Part shown: piece after piece, positions 23,996 to 31,514 of the stretch
Layout of the letters: each line of letters opens with the position of its first letter
Position numbering within the stretch: the stretch's first letter is position 1
Virus record (IMG/VR): IMGVR_UViG_3300046004_001992
Coordinates: 1 to 37,134 of that record
Reading direction: 5' to 3' (one strand)
DNA length: 37,134 nucleotides
DNA from: a virus
Program-made: the position numbers and the translations under genes
The notes under the pieces: generated by a model
What the model saw: only the letters and a program-made list of their open reading frames with translations
What the model was told of the DNA's origin: nothing
Database searches by the model: none

Positions 23996-24251
23996 CTGCT
24001 GGAGTATAAAAATAGATTAATAAATCAACGGCTTCTTGGATAGAATAACAGACTTCGAAATGACCAGACATTGTCAATTCAAACATTTTCTTTTCACAAT
24101 TTTCTGTTAGGTTCAAATCGTTTCCTTCAAAGCGATTTTCAACATTCATTACTGAATCATCAACCACTTGAAACACTTTGTTTTCTGATGCTTTTAGCTT
24201 CAAATTCGCCATTTCTGCAATGACTTCTAAATTGTTTAATTGTTTATTCAT
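23985..24251 (-). CDS. Hypothetical protein (88 aa)
   Basis: Unknown function. I start at the ATG at 24251 (MNKQLNNLEVIAEM), because starting further upstream would place the start inside the terminator hairpin at 24270-24328. The protein is acidic, with a helical N-terminus and VENRFEGNDLNLTENCEKKM before a hydrophobic C-terminus. It overlaps the next gene by 11 nt. The upstream hairpin suggests separate control of this gene. Confidence 0.6.
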   Translation of the reverse strand: MNKQLNNLEVIAEMANLKLKASENKVFQVVDDSVMNVENRFEGNDLNLTENCEKKMFELTMSGHFEVCYSIQEAVDLLIYFYTPADEI

Positions 24252-24269
24252 AGGTTTAAAATTTACGGA

Positions 24270-24328
24270 ATTTTTTAAAAAACCACTCCTTAGTGTATAT
24301 TTCAATACTTATTTAAAGGAGTGGTTGC
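24270..24328 (-). terminator. Intrinsic terminator between the 24331 and 24251 genes
   Basis: AACCACTCCTT (24281-24291) pairs perfectly with AAGGAGTGGTT (24316-24326). On the minus strand the stem is followed by TTTTTTAAAAAATT. It lies immediately after the stop codon of the 24331 gene. The 24-nt loop is longer than usual, leaving room for a regulatory loop. Confidence 0.75.
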
Positions 24329-24330
24329 TA

Positions 24331-24585
24331 TCAGTCTTCGACCACCAATTTTGTTTTTATAAATCCTTTTTCTTTAAGTTTTTCAACTTCATTTTCTTTC
24401 AAATTCCATCTTAATTTACTCAAATGTTTAATTTCAGTTTCTTCATTCCAAATCATTTGAATATCTAAAATCAATTGACATTCATAATTTCTTTTTCCTG
24501 CAACTTCTAAAATATTAATTGAAATTGATTCAACGGTAATTTTACCACCTATTTCAATCTTTCCTAATTTTAACTTTTCTTCCAT
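24331..24585 (-). CDS. Hypothetical protein (84 aa)
   Basis: Unknown function. A compact mixed alpha/beta protein, with strands in LGKIEIGGKITVESISINIL and a Trp-containing middle (LDIQMIWNEETEIKHL), ending in a Lys/Glu helix. It is flanked on both sides by long hairpins (24270-24328 and 24597-24660), which makes it a transcriptionally isolated single gene within the early region. Confidence 0.6.
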   Translation of the reverse strand: MEEKLKLGKIEIGGKITVESISINILEVAGKRNYECQLILDIQMIWNEETEIKHLSKLRWNLKENEVEKLKEKGFIKTKLVVED

Positions 24586-24596
24586 TGTTTATTTTT

Positions 24597-24660
24597 AAAA
24601 AACCTTCCCAATTGTGCGTGTCAATGAAATTCCTAAGTTTTTGATTTGATTGGGAAGGTT
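24597..24660 (-). terminator. Intrinsic terminator with 12-bp perfect stem
   Basis: AACCTTCCCAAT (24601-24612) pairs with ATTGGGAAGGTT (24649-24660). On the minus strand the stem is followed by TTTTTT. It is located in the 171-bp gap between genes 24757 and 24331 and leads directly into the start codon of the latter. Confidence 0.75.
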
Positions 24661-24693
24661 GGGTTTTCTCAGGTACCCGAATTAAGATTTTAA

Positions 24694-24736
24694 ATAACTC
24701 CCCAAGCACAATTGCCGATTTTGAACGTGGGGAATT
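24694..24736 (-). terminator. Possible weak hairpin terminator
   Basis: TCCCCA (24699-24704) pairs with TGGGGA (24728-24733), a 6-bp stem with a 23-nt loop. On the minus strand it is followed by GTTATTTAAAA. It resembles the two stronger hairpins nearby in starting with AAC plus a C-rich arm, but its U-tract is poor. Confidence 0.35.
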
Positions 24737-24756
24737 TTAGGTTTACCAGAGCCTAA

Positions 24757-25137
24757 TTAAGAAATTATGATTAAATCATTTTGAATGTTTGCCCAAAATG
24801 AACTTCCATTTATTGTTGCATTTACTGAACAATCAGCGCAAAGAGTTACAATACAAGTATTTTCTTTGTTTTTTTTGATGCACATATCACCAAGATATTT
24901 ATTCCAAAATTCAATTGGTGCAACTCCTGAATAAGAATGTGTTTTTCCTGTTGTTGAAACTTTATGAGCTAACTCCATTTCAAATCCATCAATTGTTAAT
25001 TTGATAGAATTTGGATTTTCTTGTAAAACTTGGCTGAACAATTGATTTCTTTTTTCATAATTAGTTCCACCATTTGTAGATTGATTTCCGATTGAAATTT
25101 TACTACCATTTACTACTGTGTTAATTTGAGTTTTCAT
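24757..25137 (-). CDS. Hypothetical protein (126 aa) under an operator-controlled promoter
   Basis: Unknown function. It is Asn- and Ser-rich at the N-terminus (NGSKISIGNQSTNGGTNYEK), followed by a region with beta strands and two Cys (CIVTLCADCSV) and a hydrophobic end. The CxxC-like pair could bind metal or form a disulphide. It is the only gene read directly from the consensus promoter with inverted-repeat operator at 25176-25219, and strong hairpins follow it, so it is probably expressed separately and regulated. Confidence 0.6.
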   Translation of the reverse strand: MKTQINTVVNGSKISIGNQSTNGGTNYEKRNQLFSQVLQENPNSIKLTIDGFEMELAHKVSTTGKTHSYSGVAPIEFWNKYLGDMCIKKNKENTCIVTLCADCSVNATINGSSFWANIQNDLIIIS

Positions 25138-25175
25138 AATCTGATTTTTTAAATTTTTACTTCGTTTTGACTTAA

Positions 25176-25219
25176 CAAAGGTAACTATATTTTTGAATAA
25201 AACAAGCGTTATTCAAAAA
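25176..25219 (-). promoter_or_regulatory. Consensus promoter with inverted-repeat operator
   Basis: Minus-strand TACCTTTG (25183-25176) and TTG (25205-25203) with a 19-nt spacer: an excellent match to the Bacteroidota promoter. TTTTTGAATAA (25190-25200) and TTATTCAAAAA (25209-25219) form a perfect 11-bp inverted repeat with an 8-bp spacer centred on the -33 box, the layout of a repressor operator. It drives the gene at 25137. Confidence 0.75.
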
Positions 25220-25244
25220 ATAATTAAAAAAAAGTGAAAAAAAA

Positions 25245-28200
25245 TCAGAAAGGATCATCATCTTCTTTGTTTGCGTTCATAATTGCAGGCGTGTAGGCAC
25301 TTTCTTGCACTGGAGTAAATGGACCAGTTACCACATCTTTCAAGCTTAAATTCAATTTATCAAAGTCAAATGCATAAGCAGAAGTTTTTCCATTATCAAA
25401 TTCAACTGTTTTGACGTTGCCAATAAATGATTTCTTATCCGATTTCATGTAAGACTTCAACGATGTTTCTGCGTGGCCATTTTCGCCTGTTTGCTTGCGG
25501 TGGTGTTCTGAATATTTAGGGAACACACGCTGGAACCTAACAAACAACACATTCTTATTCTGTGGAAATTCAATCACCACATCTTTATCATCTTTTCCGC
25601 GCACTTTCAAGCTGGAAACACACGCCACTTTGTAATCTTCATTGTTTTTCAAGATGCCATCGAAAGAAAGGAATTCAAGCATTTTCCAGAAGCTGTTTAA
25701 GATATTCGTATCTGACGCAATAGAAGATTGATTGATAATCCATTCCTTGCAAATTTCAAACACTTCTTCATAATCCATCGGAATGTCGATTTTTGAACCC
25801 ATAATCTTTAGAACAGTTACCAAAATTGAAAGTGATTGCAAGGTTCTTCCTTCATAACTGATGGCAGCCAATTCAATCTTCATTCTTCTGCTTACTTCAT
25901 CAAATTCTGTTTGCCACTGATCTTCAAAATAATCGCGCCAAGAAACAACTTCTAAAATCAAATTTGATAAGCCTTTTTTCTGCCAGCCGTTCAAAATGTT
26001 GTATTCATCCACTTCCGCTTGTGTGAATTCTTCTTGCTTTTTGGTGAATTCCAAAAGAACGGTGCGCAAAAGCAGTGAATTTTCATCGCGTGTTGGATAA
26101 TGTTGTCCGGAAATTCCAGCACCTGAATTGATTAAAACTTGCTTGGTTCTGTTATCATTCGACATAATTGCCTTTTCAGCTCCTACGCCATCAAATAAAG
26201 ATTTCAAAGCTTGGAAACGCTTATCATCTAAATCATTGGTGTATTCATCCAGCCAAACAAAAGAATTGCGCACCCTTGAAATTCTTCTTTGAAAACCATT
26301 TACAGTTCCTGAATTAAGGTTGAATTCTGGTTGATTGAAACAAAAAACACGGCTTAAAGAACGTGCACAAGTGGATTTTCCTGTTTGTGGCTGGCCTACG
26401 AAGAACAGCAAAGGGAAAACATTCGTGGATTGGTAAATAACATCGCGAAAACAGCACGCAATCATATACAGCGAAGTGATAATTCCATTGTTGCCATAAA
26501 CTTTTTGAATTTGTTGGCTCCATAGCTTATAATTTACTTCTTCATTGAAATTATACTTCAAATATCGATCCGCAACATAGTCGTCTTGATCATTCTTGAA
26601 AACAGTATTTATTTTTGAAAACGCTGGCAAAAAGTATTTTTCACCGTTTTTTTCGATCAATCCATAATCATCAATTCGTTTGAATGTTTTATCATAAGCA
26701 ATTCCATCAGCGAAGGCATAGAATTTGTTATCTGGTTGCCAGCCTAAAGTGGTTAATGGTTGGCAATACAGGAATTTCGACATATACTTGATGTAAAAAT
26801 TCTGATGTTGGAAAGCAGAACCTTTGAACCAAAAATTTCCGTGGTTGGCAACTGCTTCGCGAAATCCTTGTAAAGAAAGCCATTGCTTGTTTTTGATTTC
26901 AATAATCGTTTTTTTGTGTGGATTTTGAATTTCAATAATGCGATCTGAATCATCCTTAGAACCAACCTGAAACACTGGTTTAATAATGAAATTTGTAACG
27001 CGTTCAAAATCCTTGAATGAATTGCCTTTTGGGAAATAATAACCGATTTTTTTCGGATCTGTTTCTGAATAAAAACCAAATTCGCTAAAATCTTGAATTT
27101 CATCTTTGGATAAGTGGCGTGGCAATACAAAACCATCCACTTCTTCTGAATTCTGCGAGGCTTTGGCTGCTAAATTAATCTTTACCCTTTCTTCAACTGT
27201 TTTGCGGTCTAATTTGTATTCTTTGGCAAACAATTTCACATAGGAATTGCGCAATTGTGCATCTGTAATTACAGCAACAATTTCAGCAGCTTGAATTTCA
27301 GCATTTGTTTTTTCAATCGTTGTTTTTGCTTCTGAATAGATTTGTTTCACCAGGTATTCAACAGCATCCACTTTTCCTTCCAAAATTTCACTTTTCAAAG
27401 CTTTGTATTCTGAAGGTTGGCGCGATTTCACCAAATCATCTGGATCCATTCCTTGCGCTTCTGGAATATACAAGTAAACTTTCAATTCGTTCTCCAAACA
27501 CGCAATTGTATCTTTTTTGATGGATGCCAAGCCAGCTTTATCATTGTCAACAAAAAGCATCACTGTATCACAATACTTGCGAATCATTGCCATTTGCTCA
27601 TTGGTGAAAGCAGTTCCAAGCGGTGCAATAGTGTTGTTAAATCCGATTTCGTGCAAACTTGTTACATCAAAATTCCCTTCAACCTTAACGGCAAAACCCA
27701 TTTCACGCATTGAAAACTTTGCCAAATGAATTCCAAGCAAAGAATTTGATTTTGAATAAGCTTCTGTTTCGGCTGTGTTCAGAATCTTTGGAATTGTTTT
27801 TCCAGCTGGTGCTTCAATGATGTTTCTTCCTGAAAAACCAATTAACTTTCCTGAATCTGTGAAAATAGGAAACATTATTCTTCCGCGAAAGAAATCATAT
27901 ACTTTGCCGTTTTCTGATTTCTTCGCTAAGCCAGCTTTAATGATTTGATCTTGTGAAAATCCTTGCGCTTTCAAATATTTCTGCAACGCATCAAATGAAT
28001 CAGGCGCATAACCCAAGGCAAATTTTTGATAAGTTTCAGGTTTTGCTCGCATTTTATCAACAGGAATCAAGCGCAAATTTTCTTCTGAAGTAAAAAATTC
28101 AAGTGCTGCTTGATTGACTTCTGTTAATGTTTTGATGCGCTCTGATTTCTCCTGGTATTCTTTGGAGCGTGGCGAATCATCAAATTCAACCGCAATTCCG

Positions 28201-28472
28201 AAAGAAGATGCAATTTCTTTGATTGCTTCCGGATAACTCATGTGAAATTTTTCCATCACAAAAGCAATTCCATTGTTGCCACCTTTACCTGTGCTGAAAC
28301 ATTTCCAAAGGTTCTTGGAAGGTGATACGGTGAAAGATGCGCTTTTTTCTTCTGTGAATGGTGATTTGGCTTTGAAACTTGAACCCGATTTTTTCAATTC
28401 AGGAACAAATTTAGAAATCACTTGAACCAAATCTAAATCATTTACAGCATCAATGGTGGTTCTACTTAACAT
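25245..28472 (-). CDS. DnaG-type primase fused to helicase-like ATPase
   Basis: A 1075-residue protein that probably primes and unwinds DNA at the phage fork. I start at 28472 (MLSRTTIDAVNDLDLV), which matches Bacteroidota DnaG N-termini. Residues 37-65 are a CHC2 zinc-finger-like region with only Cys58 of four ligands. Residues 193-203 (DFFRGRIMFPI) and a TOPRIM set follow: VEGNFDV 264-270, FVDNDKAG 307-314 and GMDPDD 341-346. The C-terminal half has Walker A GQPQTGKST at 693-701 and Walker B VWLDEY at 739-744, a P-loop ATPase resembling DUF927/SF3-like phage helicases. It is the largest early gene and is followed by a new promoter. Confidence 0.88.
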   Translation of the reverse strand: MLSRTTIDAVNDLDLVQVISKFVPELKKSGSSFKAKSPFTEEKSASFTVSPSKNLWKCFSTGKGGNNGIAFVMEKFHMSYPEAIKEIASSFGIAVEFDDSPRSKEYQEKSERIKTLTEVNQAALEFFTSEENLRLIPVDKMRAKPETYQKFALGYAPDSFDALQKYLKAQGFSQDQIIKAGLAKKSENGKVYDFFRGRIMFPIFTDSGKLIGFSGRNIIEAPAGKTIPKILNTAETEAYSKSNSLLGIHLAKFSMREMGFAVKVEGNFDVTSLHEIGFNNTIAPLGTAFTNEQMAMIRKYCDTVMLFVDNDKAGLASIKKDTIACLENELKVYLYIPEAQGMDPDDLVKSRQPSEYKALKSEILEGKVDAVEYLVKQIYSEAKTTIEKTNAEIQAAEIVAVITDAQLRNSYVKLFAKEYKLDRKTVEERVKINLAAKASQNSEEVDGFVLPRHLSKDEIQDFSEFGFYSETDPKKIGYYFPKGNSFKDFERVTNFIIKPVFQVGSKDDSDRIIEIQNPHKKTIIEIKNKQWLSLQGFREAVANHGNFWFKGSAFQHQNFYIKYMSKFLYCQPLTTLGWQPDNKFYAFADGIAYDKTFKRIDDYGLIEKNGEKYFLPAFSKINTVFKNDQDDYVADRYLKYNFNEEVNYKLWSQQIQKVYGNNGIITSLYMIACCFRDVIYQSTNVFPLLFFVGQPQTGKSTCARSLSRVFCFNQPEFNLNSGTVNGFQRRISRVRNSFVWLDEYTNDLDDKRFQALKSLFDGVGAEKAIMSNDNRTKQVLINSGAGISGQHYPTRDENSLLLRTVLLEFTKKQEEFTQAEVDEYNILNGWQKKGLSNLILEVVSWRDYFEDQWQTEFDEVSRRMKIELAAISYEGRTLQSLSILVTVLKIMGSKIDIPMDYEEVFEICKEWIINQSSIASDTNILNSFWKMLEFLSFDGILKNNEDYKVACVSSLKVRGKDDKDVVIEFPQNKNVLFVRFQRVFPKYSEHHRKQTGENGHAETSLKSYMKSDKKSFIGNVKTVEFDNGKTSAYAFDFDKLNLSLKDVVTGPFTPVQESAYTPAIMNANKEDDDPF

Positions 28473-28728
28473 ATTCAGGAAGTTTAGAAAAGTGAATGAT
28501 TTCGCGGTTAAGAATGCGCGCCACAGTGAGCGAATGTTGAATTGCTGCTGAAGTTTCATTCGTACAGCTGACAACCAAATTGCATTCTAATAATTGCGCC
28601 ACATTCTCTTCCATATCTTCCTGATCGATTAGTGCGATGGATTTAACATTTTCTCCTTCAAATTGTGTAAGGTCAAGCGATTGTTTCTCATTGCTGACAA
28701 CAATGATGAATATTTTAAGATTTTTCAT
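28462..28728 (-). CDS. Hypothetical protein (88 aa) upstream of primase
   Basis: Unknown function. It starts with a beta strand (LKIFIIVVSNEKQSLD), continues with VKSIALIDQEDMEENVAQLL and ends with LNREIIHFSKLPEYVK. The pattern suggests a small Rossmann-like alpha/beta domain, perhaps a shortened nucleoside-deoxyribosyltransferase-like fold. The middle CNLVVSCTNETSAAIQHSL fits a strand-loop-helix. It overlaps the primase start by 11 nt, so the primase may be translated by coupling. Confidence 0.65.
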   Translation of the reverse strand: MKNLKIFIIVVSNEKQSLDLTQFEGENVKSIALIDQEDMEENVAQLLECNLVVSCTNETSAAIQHSLTVARILNREIIHFSKLPEYVK

Positions 28729-28782
28729 TTTGATTTTATTAGGGGTGGTAAAATTGAGATTTTTAAGAAAGCAATCAAATGA

Positions 28783-29022
28783 CTACTTTCTTTTGGCCAA
28801 GGTCAACGCTTTTGCCTTTCGTTCTTCCAAAGCTTCTTCTTTGAGTAGAATTGCTTCAGAAATCGTTTGTGTATCGGCATTTTTTAAAGATAAATGCCTG
28901 CGGATGCTGTTTGCTGTCAATCTTCTGTCGTGTTTTTCAAGCATTCGCACACGCAATTTTTCTGCATAACCCCAAGGAAGAGAGTTTCGGAGGCGCATAA
29001 GGGAATCTTCTGTGTAATCCAT
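28783..29022 (-). CDS. Putative small HTH-like protein (79 aa)
   Basis: The sequence LRNSLPWGYAEKLRVRMLEK and the following basic segment RLTANSIRRHLSLKN, then ISEAILLKEEALEERKAKAL, resembles short phage and Bacteroidota proteins with a helix-turn-helix (LPKGYAKxIAER pattern). It is very basic and helical. A DNA-binding regulator of the early region is likely. It is preceded by the 26-bp repeat shared with the DUF4406 leader, which may be its target or simply a shared leader. Confidence 0.6.
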   Translation of the reverse strand: MDYTEDSLMRLRNSLPWGYAEKLRVRMLEKHDRRLTANSIRRHLSLKNADTQTISEAILLKEEALEERKAKALTLAKRK

Positions 29023-29035
29023 TTTGAGATTTTTT

Positions 29036-29061
29036 AATTTTTAATGGTTAATGATTAATTA
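29036..29061. repeat. 26-bp exact repeat, copy 2 (leader of the HTH-like gene)
   Basis: Identical over 26 bp to 21260-21285. On the minus strand it starts with the TAA stop of gene 29059 and ends about 13 nt before the ATG at 29022. In both places it is the leader of a small early gene. It could be a translation-initiation element, a recombination relic, or an operator. Confidence 0.8.
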
Positions 29062-29274
29062 TTTTTTGATGATAATTTGTTGAATAAGATTTGATTCAGA
29101 TTCTTTATTTTCAATTTCAAACCCTTCACCAATAAAAGGAATCGAAAAAAATAGAATAATAACTCCAATAATTAATCCTTGTTCAAATTCAATAATTCTA
29201 TCGAAACAACTAATTATTAAAATGATTATAGAAATAGCTAATAAGATCAGCCCTAAGATTAAATTTATGTTCAT
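29059..29274 (-). CDS. Small membrane protein (71 aa)
   Basis: Two hydrophobic segments (INLILGLILLAISIIILIIS and LIIGVIILFFSIPFIG) separated by an acidic loop (DRIIEFEQG), then an acidic, Asn/Gln-rich C-terminus: a two-span inner membrane protein with unknown function. The ATG shares one base with the upstream stop (TAATG). An early membrane protein might act in superinfection exclusion or host-membrane remodelling, but nothing specific shows this. Confidence 0.65.
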   Translation of the reverse strand: MNINLILGLILLAISIIILIISCFDRIIEFEQGLIIGVIILFFSIPFIGEGFEIENKESESNLIQQIIIKK

Positions 29275-30083
29275 TATATGTGATTTTTAATTGATGAATA
29301 AGCGTAAATCTTTGATGTTTGCATTTCAATCAGTTCTTTTATTGAAAATGGACGGGTTTCATTTACCCCAGTTATTTGAGGATTATAAAGCCAAAATTCT
29401 ATGTTAGGATTGCCACAATGGCGAAAAATAAAACCTTTATTTGTTTTTTTATAATCATTATAGTAATATTCAGAAAAAATAAACTTTTGATCAAATAGCA
29501 TAAAATCTTTGATTGCCCAATCAGAATATCTAAGCCAGAAGCGTATATCTGTTTCTATAATTTCCTTATCGACTTCTGGATTGTTTGCAATTTCAATAAA
29601 AAAATCTTTGGTAAAAGAAATCTTTCCTTCAATATCACTACGTTTAAAAAATTTTCCGGGCGAATAGAAATAAAAATTTTCCTTTTTATAATCTTTAAAA
29701 CTTGTTACAAAATCAATTCCATCAATCAATTTTTTATTTGAAACATCAAACATTGAATTTAAAATTCCATTTCCAGTTATCATTCCACCTGAAGGAAAAG
29801 AAGGCCTTGTGATTTTTACAAACCTGTTGAAATTAAGCTCTTCAAATTGCTTTTTAGCTTCAATTAAACCATTAATTTGTGGAAATTCACATAAAGGAAA
29901 AGGATGGCTAAAACCTTTAAAAATATTATGTAATTCTTGATAACGGTTCTTTTTATAAACCATCACTTCATATTTTTCGCGCGCTAATTTCAAACATTCC
30001 AGCATTTGATCTGGTGTGAAATTGGCTTTTTGCATTTGGCGAATCCATTTATCCGCTAATTTTTCAGGGGTGCTGTTTTTCAT
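29274..30083 (-). CDS. Hypothetical protein (269 aa)
   Basis: Unknown function. I start at 30083 (MKNSTPEKLADKWIRQMQKA), 4 bp after the upstream stop; the longer reading from 30188 lies wholly within the previous gene. The N-terminal 60 residues are helical (TPDQMLECLKLAREKYEVMV). The rest is aromatic- and lysine-rich with beta segments (FYFYSPGKFFKRSDIEGK, DIRFWLRYSDWAIKDFML). High Phe/Tyr/Trp content suggests a compact ligand-binding domain. No family recognised. Confidence 0.65.
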   Translation of the reverse strand: MKNSTPEKLADKWIRQMQKANFTPDQMLECLKLAREKYEVMVYKKNRYQELHNIFKGFSHPFPLCEFPQINGLIEAKKQFEELNFNRFVKITRPSFPSGGMITGNGILNSMFDVSNKKLIDGIDFVTSFKDYKKENFYFYSPGKFFKRSDIEGKISFTKDFFIEIANNPEVDKEIIETDIRFWLRYSDWAIKDFMLFDQKFIFSEYYYNDYKKTNKGFIFRHCGNPNIEFWLYNPQITGVNETRPFSIKELIEMQTSKIYAYSSIKNHI

Positions 30084-30087
30084 TGTG

Positions 30088-30381
30088 TTATTTATTAATG
30101 GTGAATTTCGTTTTCTTTTTACCTTTTTTTGGTTCATATTGATTAAAGCGTAAACACAAATCCTGATGAATCGCTTGAATTTCTTCAAAGGATTTTCCTT
30201 TGTGTTTCATTATTTCAGTCCAGCATTCATTTATTTTAGCTTCATCATCTTTTTTGATTGCTAAATTGAATTTGAAAACTTTACCTTTTCCTCTTCCAAA
30301 TCTTACCATTGGCATAGAGTATTCATTGTCGAAATCATTTCCGAAAATGATAGTTTGCATTTTGACAGATGTTAAATTCAT
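30088..30381 (-). CDS. Hypothetical basic protein (97 aa)
   Basis: Unknown function. I start at 30381 (MNLTSVKMQTIIFG), 1 bp after the upstream stop. After a hydrophobic start there is a Gly/Lys-rich patch (MVRFGRGKGKVFKFNLAIKK), a helical middle and a very basic C-terminus (YEPKKGKKKTKFTINK). Nucleic acid binding is plausible from charge alone. Confidence 0.6.
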   Translation of the reverse strand: MNLTSVKMQTIIFGNDFDNEYSMPMVRFGRGKGKVFKFNLAIKKDDEAKINECWTEIMKHKGKSFEEIQAIHQDLCLRFNQYEPKKGKKKTKFTINK

Positions 30382-30382
30382 A

Positions 30383-30643
30383 TTATGATTTTTGATTAGT
30401 AGTTCCTTCAATTAATTTTTCCAAGCGATATAAATCGTGAATGGTTTTACAGCCATTAATTTTAATACGGCTACCAATCGATGAAAAATAATAAATCACA
30501 ATGAATTTATACCGAAAATTTATTTCAATCTTAAATTGTTGTTTTCTATAAATAGAATGATTTGAAATTTCAATGTGTTCTTGAAAGTGAAATCCATTCT
30601 TAACTAAATGGTGTTCCAGATTCTTGTGGAAGGTTAATTTCAT
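30383..30643 (-). CDS. Hypothetical protein (86 aa), first gene of the early unit
   Basis: Unknown function. His- and Ile-rich, basic (MKLTFHKNLEHHLVKNGFHF, YRKQQFKIEINFRYKFIVIY), with alternating beta-type residues and a short helical end. It is the first gene after the TATATTTGTC promoter with triple TTAATTCA repeats, 24 bp upstream of the ATG, and therefore probably among the first genes expressed after infection, a place where phages often encode host-takeover or anti-defence proteins. Confidence 0.6.
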   Translation of the reverse strand: MKLTFHKNLEHHLVKNGFHFQEHIEISNHSIYRKQQFKIEINFRYKFIVIYYFSSIGSRIKINGCKTIHDLYRLEKLIEGTTNQKS

Positions 30644-30667
30644 TGGGTGCGAGAATTAATTTTTTGA

Positions 30668-30711
30668 CAAATATAAATATTTTATTGAATTAAATGAATT
30701 AATTGAATTAA
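30668..30711 (-). promoter_or_regulatory. Early promoter P2 with three TTAATTCA repeats
   Basis: Minus-strand TATATTTG (30675-30668) followed by TCAAAAAA. Upstream, TTAATTCA occurs three times, on the + strand at 30686-30693, 30695-30702 and 30704-30711 as TGAATTAA, in 9-bp steps. No TTTG box is present at -33, so an activator or repressor may bind the repeats. The same architecture occurs at 36974-37020. Confidence 0.7.
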
Positions 30712-30724
30712 ATTTTGTATATTA

Positions 30725-30770
30725 AAAAAGGCTAATGAAATTAATCAAAAGCCTTTACTTTTTTTTTTAT
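30725..30770. terminator. Bidirectional terminator after the portal/holin unit
   Basis: AAAGGCT and AGCCTTT form a 7-bp stem around a 16-nt loop that can extend as TAAT/ATTA. T-runs lie on the right (T10) and, on the minus strand, on the left (T6). It lies 40 bp after the stop of the 30810 gene and just upstream of early promoter P2. Confidence 0.7.
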
Positions 30771-30809
30771 CCTGCACCTATTGATCAAGTCAATAAAGGC
30801 AGTTGGAAA

Positions 30810-30983
30810 TCAAGGTTTACCAAACAATAATTTCCCGATTTTTTTAATCTTTTGAATGAATGGAATCGGTTCAACTTTCACATTCAATTCACGATCACCA
30901 ACTTCATTTCTGTTGAAATCAACATCAACATTTGGTGTGTCAATGTTTACTTTAAGTGGTTTTTTTGGCTTGTCATCTTTCAT
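30810..30983 (-). CDS. Small protein (57 aa) at the end of the portal unit
   Basis: I start at 30983 (MKDDKPKKPLKVNIDTPNVD), which overlaps the previous gene by 11 nt. The N-terminus is Lys/Pro-rich, the middle has VDVDFNRNEVGDRELNVKVE and the end is basic and hydrophobic (FIQKIKKIGKLLFGKP), a pattern that could form an amphipathic membrane-binding helix. It follows the two membrane-protein genes and could be a third lysis accessory protein; function unproven. Confidence 0.6.
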   Translation of the reverse strand: MKDDKPKKPLKVNIDTPNVDVDFNRNEVGDRELNVKVEPIPFIQKIKKIGKLLFGKP

Positions 30984-31203
30984 CTTCTTTCGATTTTGGT
31001 TTATAAAAAATAAATAAAGCGGTGGCAATTGCGGCTAATACAATCGGAATTGCTTTGGCAACAATCAACCAAAAATCGCTGGAAGTGGTGATTTCCAAAA
31101 CAAGTGTTTTTTTACCTTCAATCCATTCTGTGCGCTTCAATGTATCCTGCGAAAAAGCGGAAAAGCATAAAAAAAGCGCAATTATTGTGGCTAAATTTTT
31201 CAT
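30973..31203 (-). CDS. Small protein with signal peptide and C-terminal membrane segment
   Basis: A 76-residue protein. It has a classic Bacteroidota signal peptide (MKNLATIIALFLCFSAFSQ) and, at about residues 45-66, a transmembrane helix (LIVAKAIPIVLAAIATALFI), leaving a short periplasmic loop of about 25 residues between. It overlaps the holin-like gene upstream (ATGA) and precedes a small basic gene. A spanin-like or lysis-regulating role is plausible in a cluster with a holin-like gene. Confidence 0.6.
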   Translation of the reverse strand: MKNLATIIALFLCFSAFSQDTLKRTEWIEGKKTLVLEITTSSDFWLIVAKAIPIVLAAIATALFIFYKPKSKEDER

Positions 31204-31514
31204 TTTATTTTAAAAATTGATTTGAGTTTGGTGATTAAAATATCATAGAAATCATTCACGAATGAATCTAATTTTGTGGTTAATTCGTTAGCCACCCAAC
31301 CAAAACTGAAGGAAGCCAACACAAGTATTTTTGGTGATAAATCTTTAAAAAATAGGCTCAAAATCGCAATTCCACCATAAGCGATCACGCCACCAACCAA
31401 CATTGAAAGAATGGTTGTTCTGCGTGGAAGTTTCAATTTCAAGGCCTTTATAAATGCGCCACCAATCCCTACGCCTGTTGAAATTAAATCAAGCCAAAAA
31501 TCTGAATTTTTCAT
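31200..31514 (-). CDS. Holin-like membrane protein (104 aa)
   Basis: Three hydrophobic stretches (about residues 9-25 LISTGVGIGGAFIKAL, 33-56 TILSMLVGGVIAYGGIAILS, 64-80 ILVLASFSFGWVANEL) and a basic C-terminus (LITKLKSIFKIK) give the layout of a class I-type holin, the protein that triggers lysis timing. Gly content is high, as in holins. The endolysin gene is far away (8035), so lysis genes are split. The start overlaps the upstream gene stop as ATGA. A holin assignment is by size and topology only. Confidence 0.5.
   Translation of the reverse strand: MKNSDFWLDLISTGVGIGGAFIKALKLKLPRRTTILSMLVGGVIAYGGIAILSLFFKDLSPKILVLASFSFGWVANELTTKLDSFVNDFYDILITKLKSIFKIK

Noticed and set aside
28473-28574. 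A 34-residue upstream extension of the primase
   Set aside because: It lies inside the upstream gene, and the start at 28472 matches the usual DnaG N-terminus.
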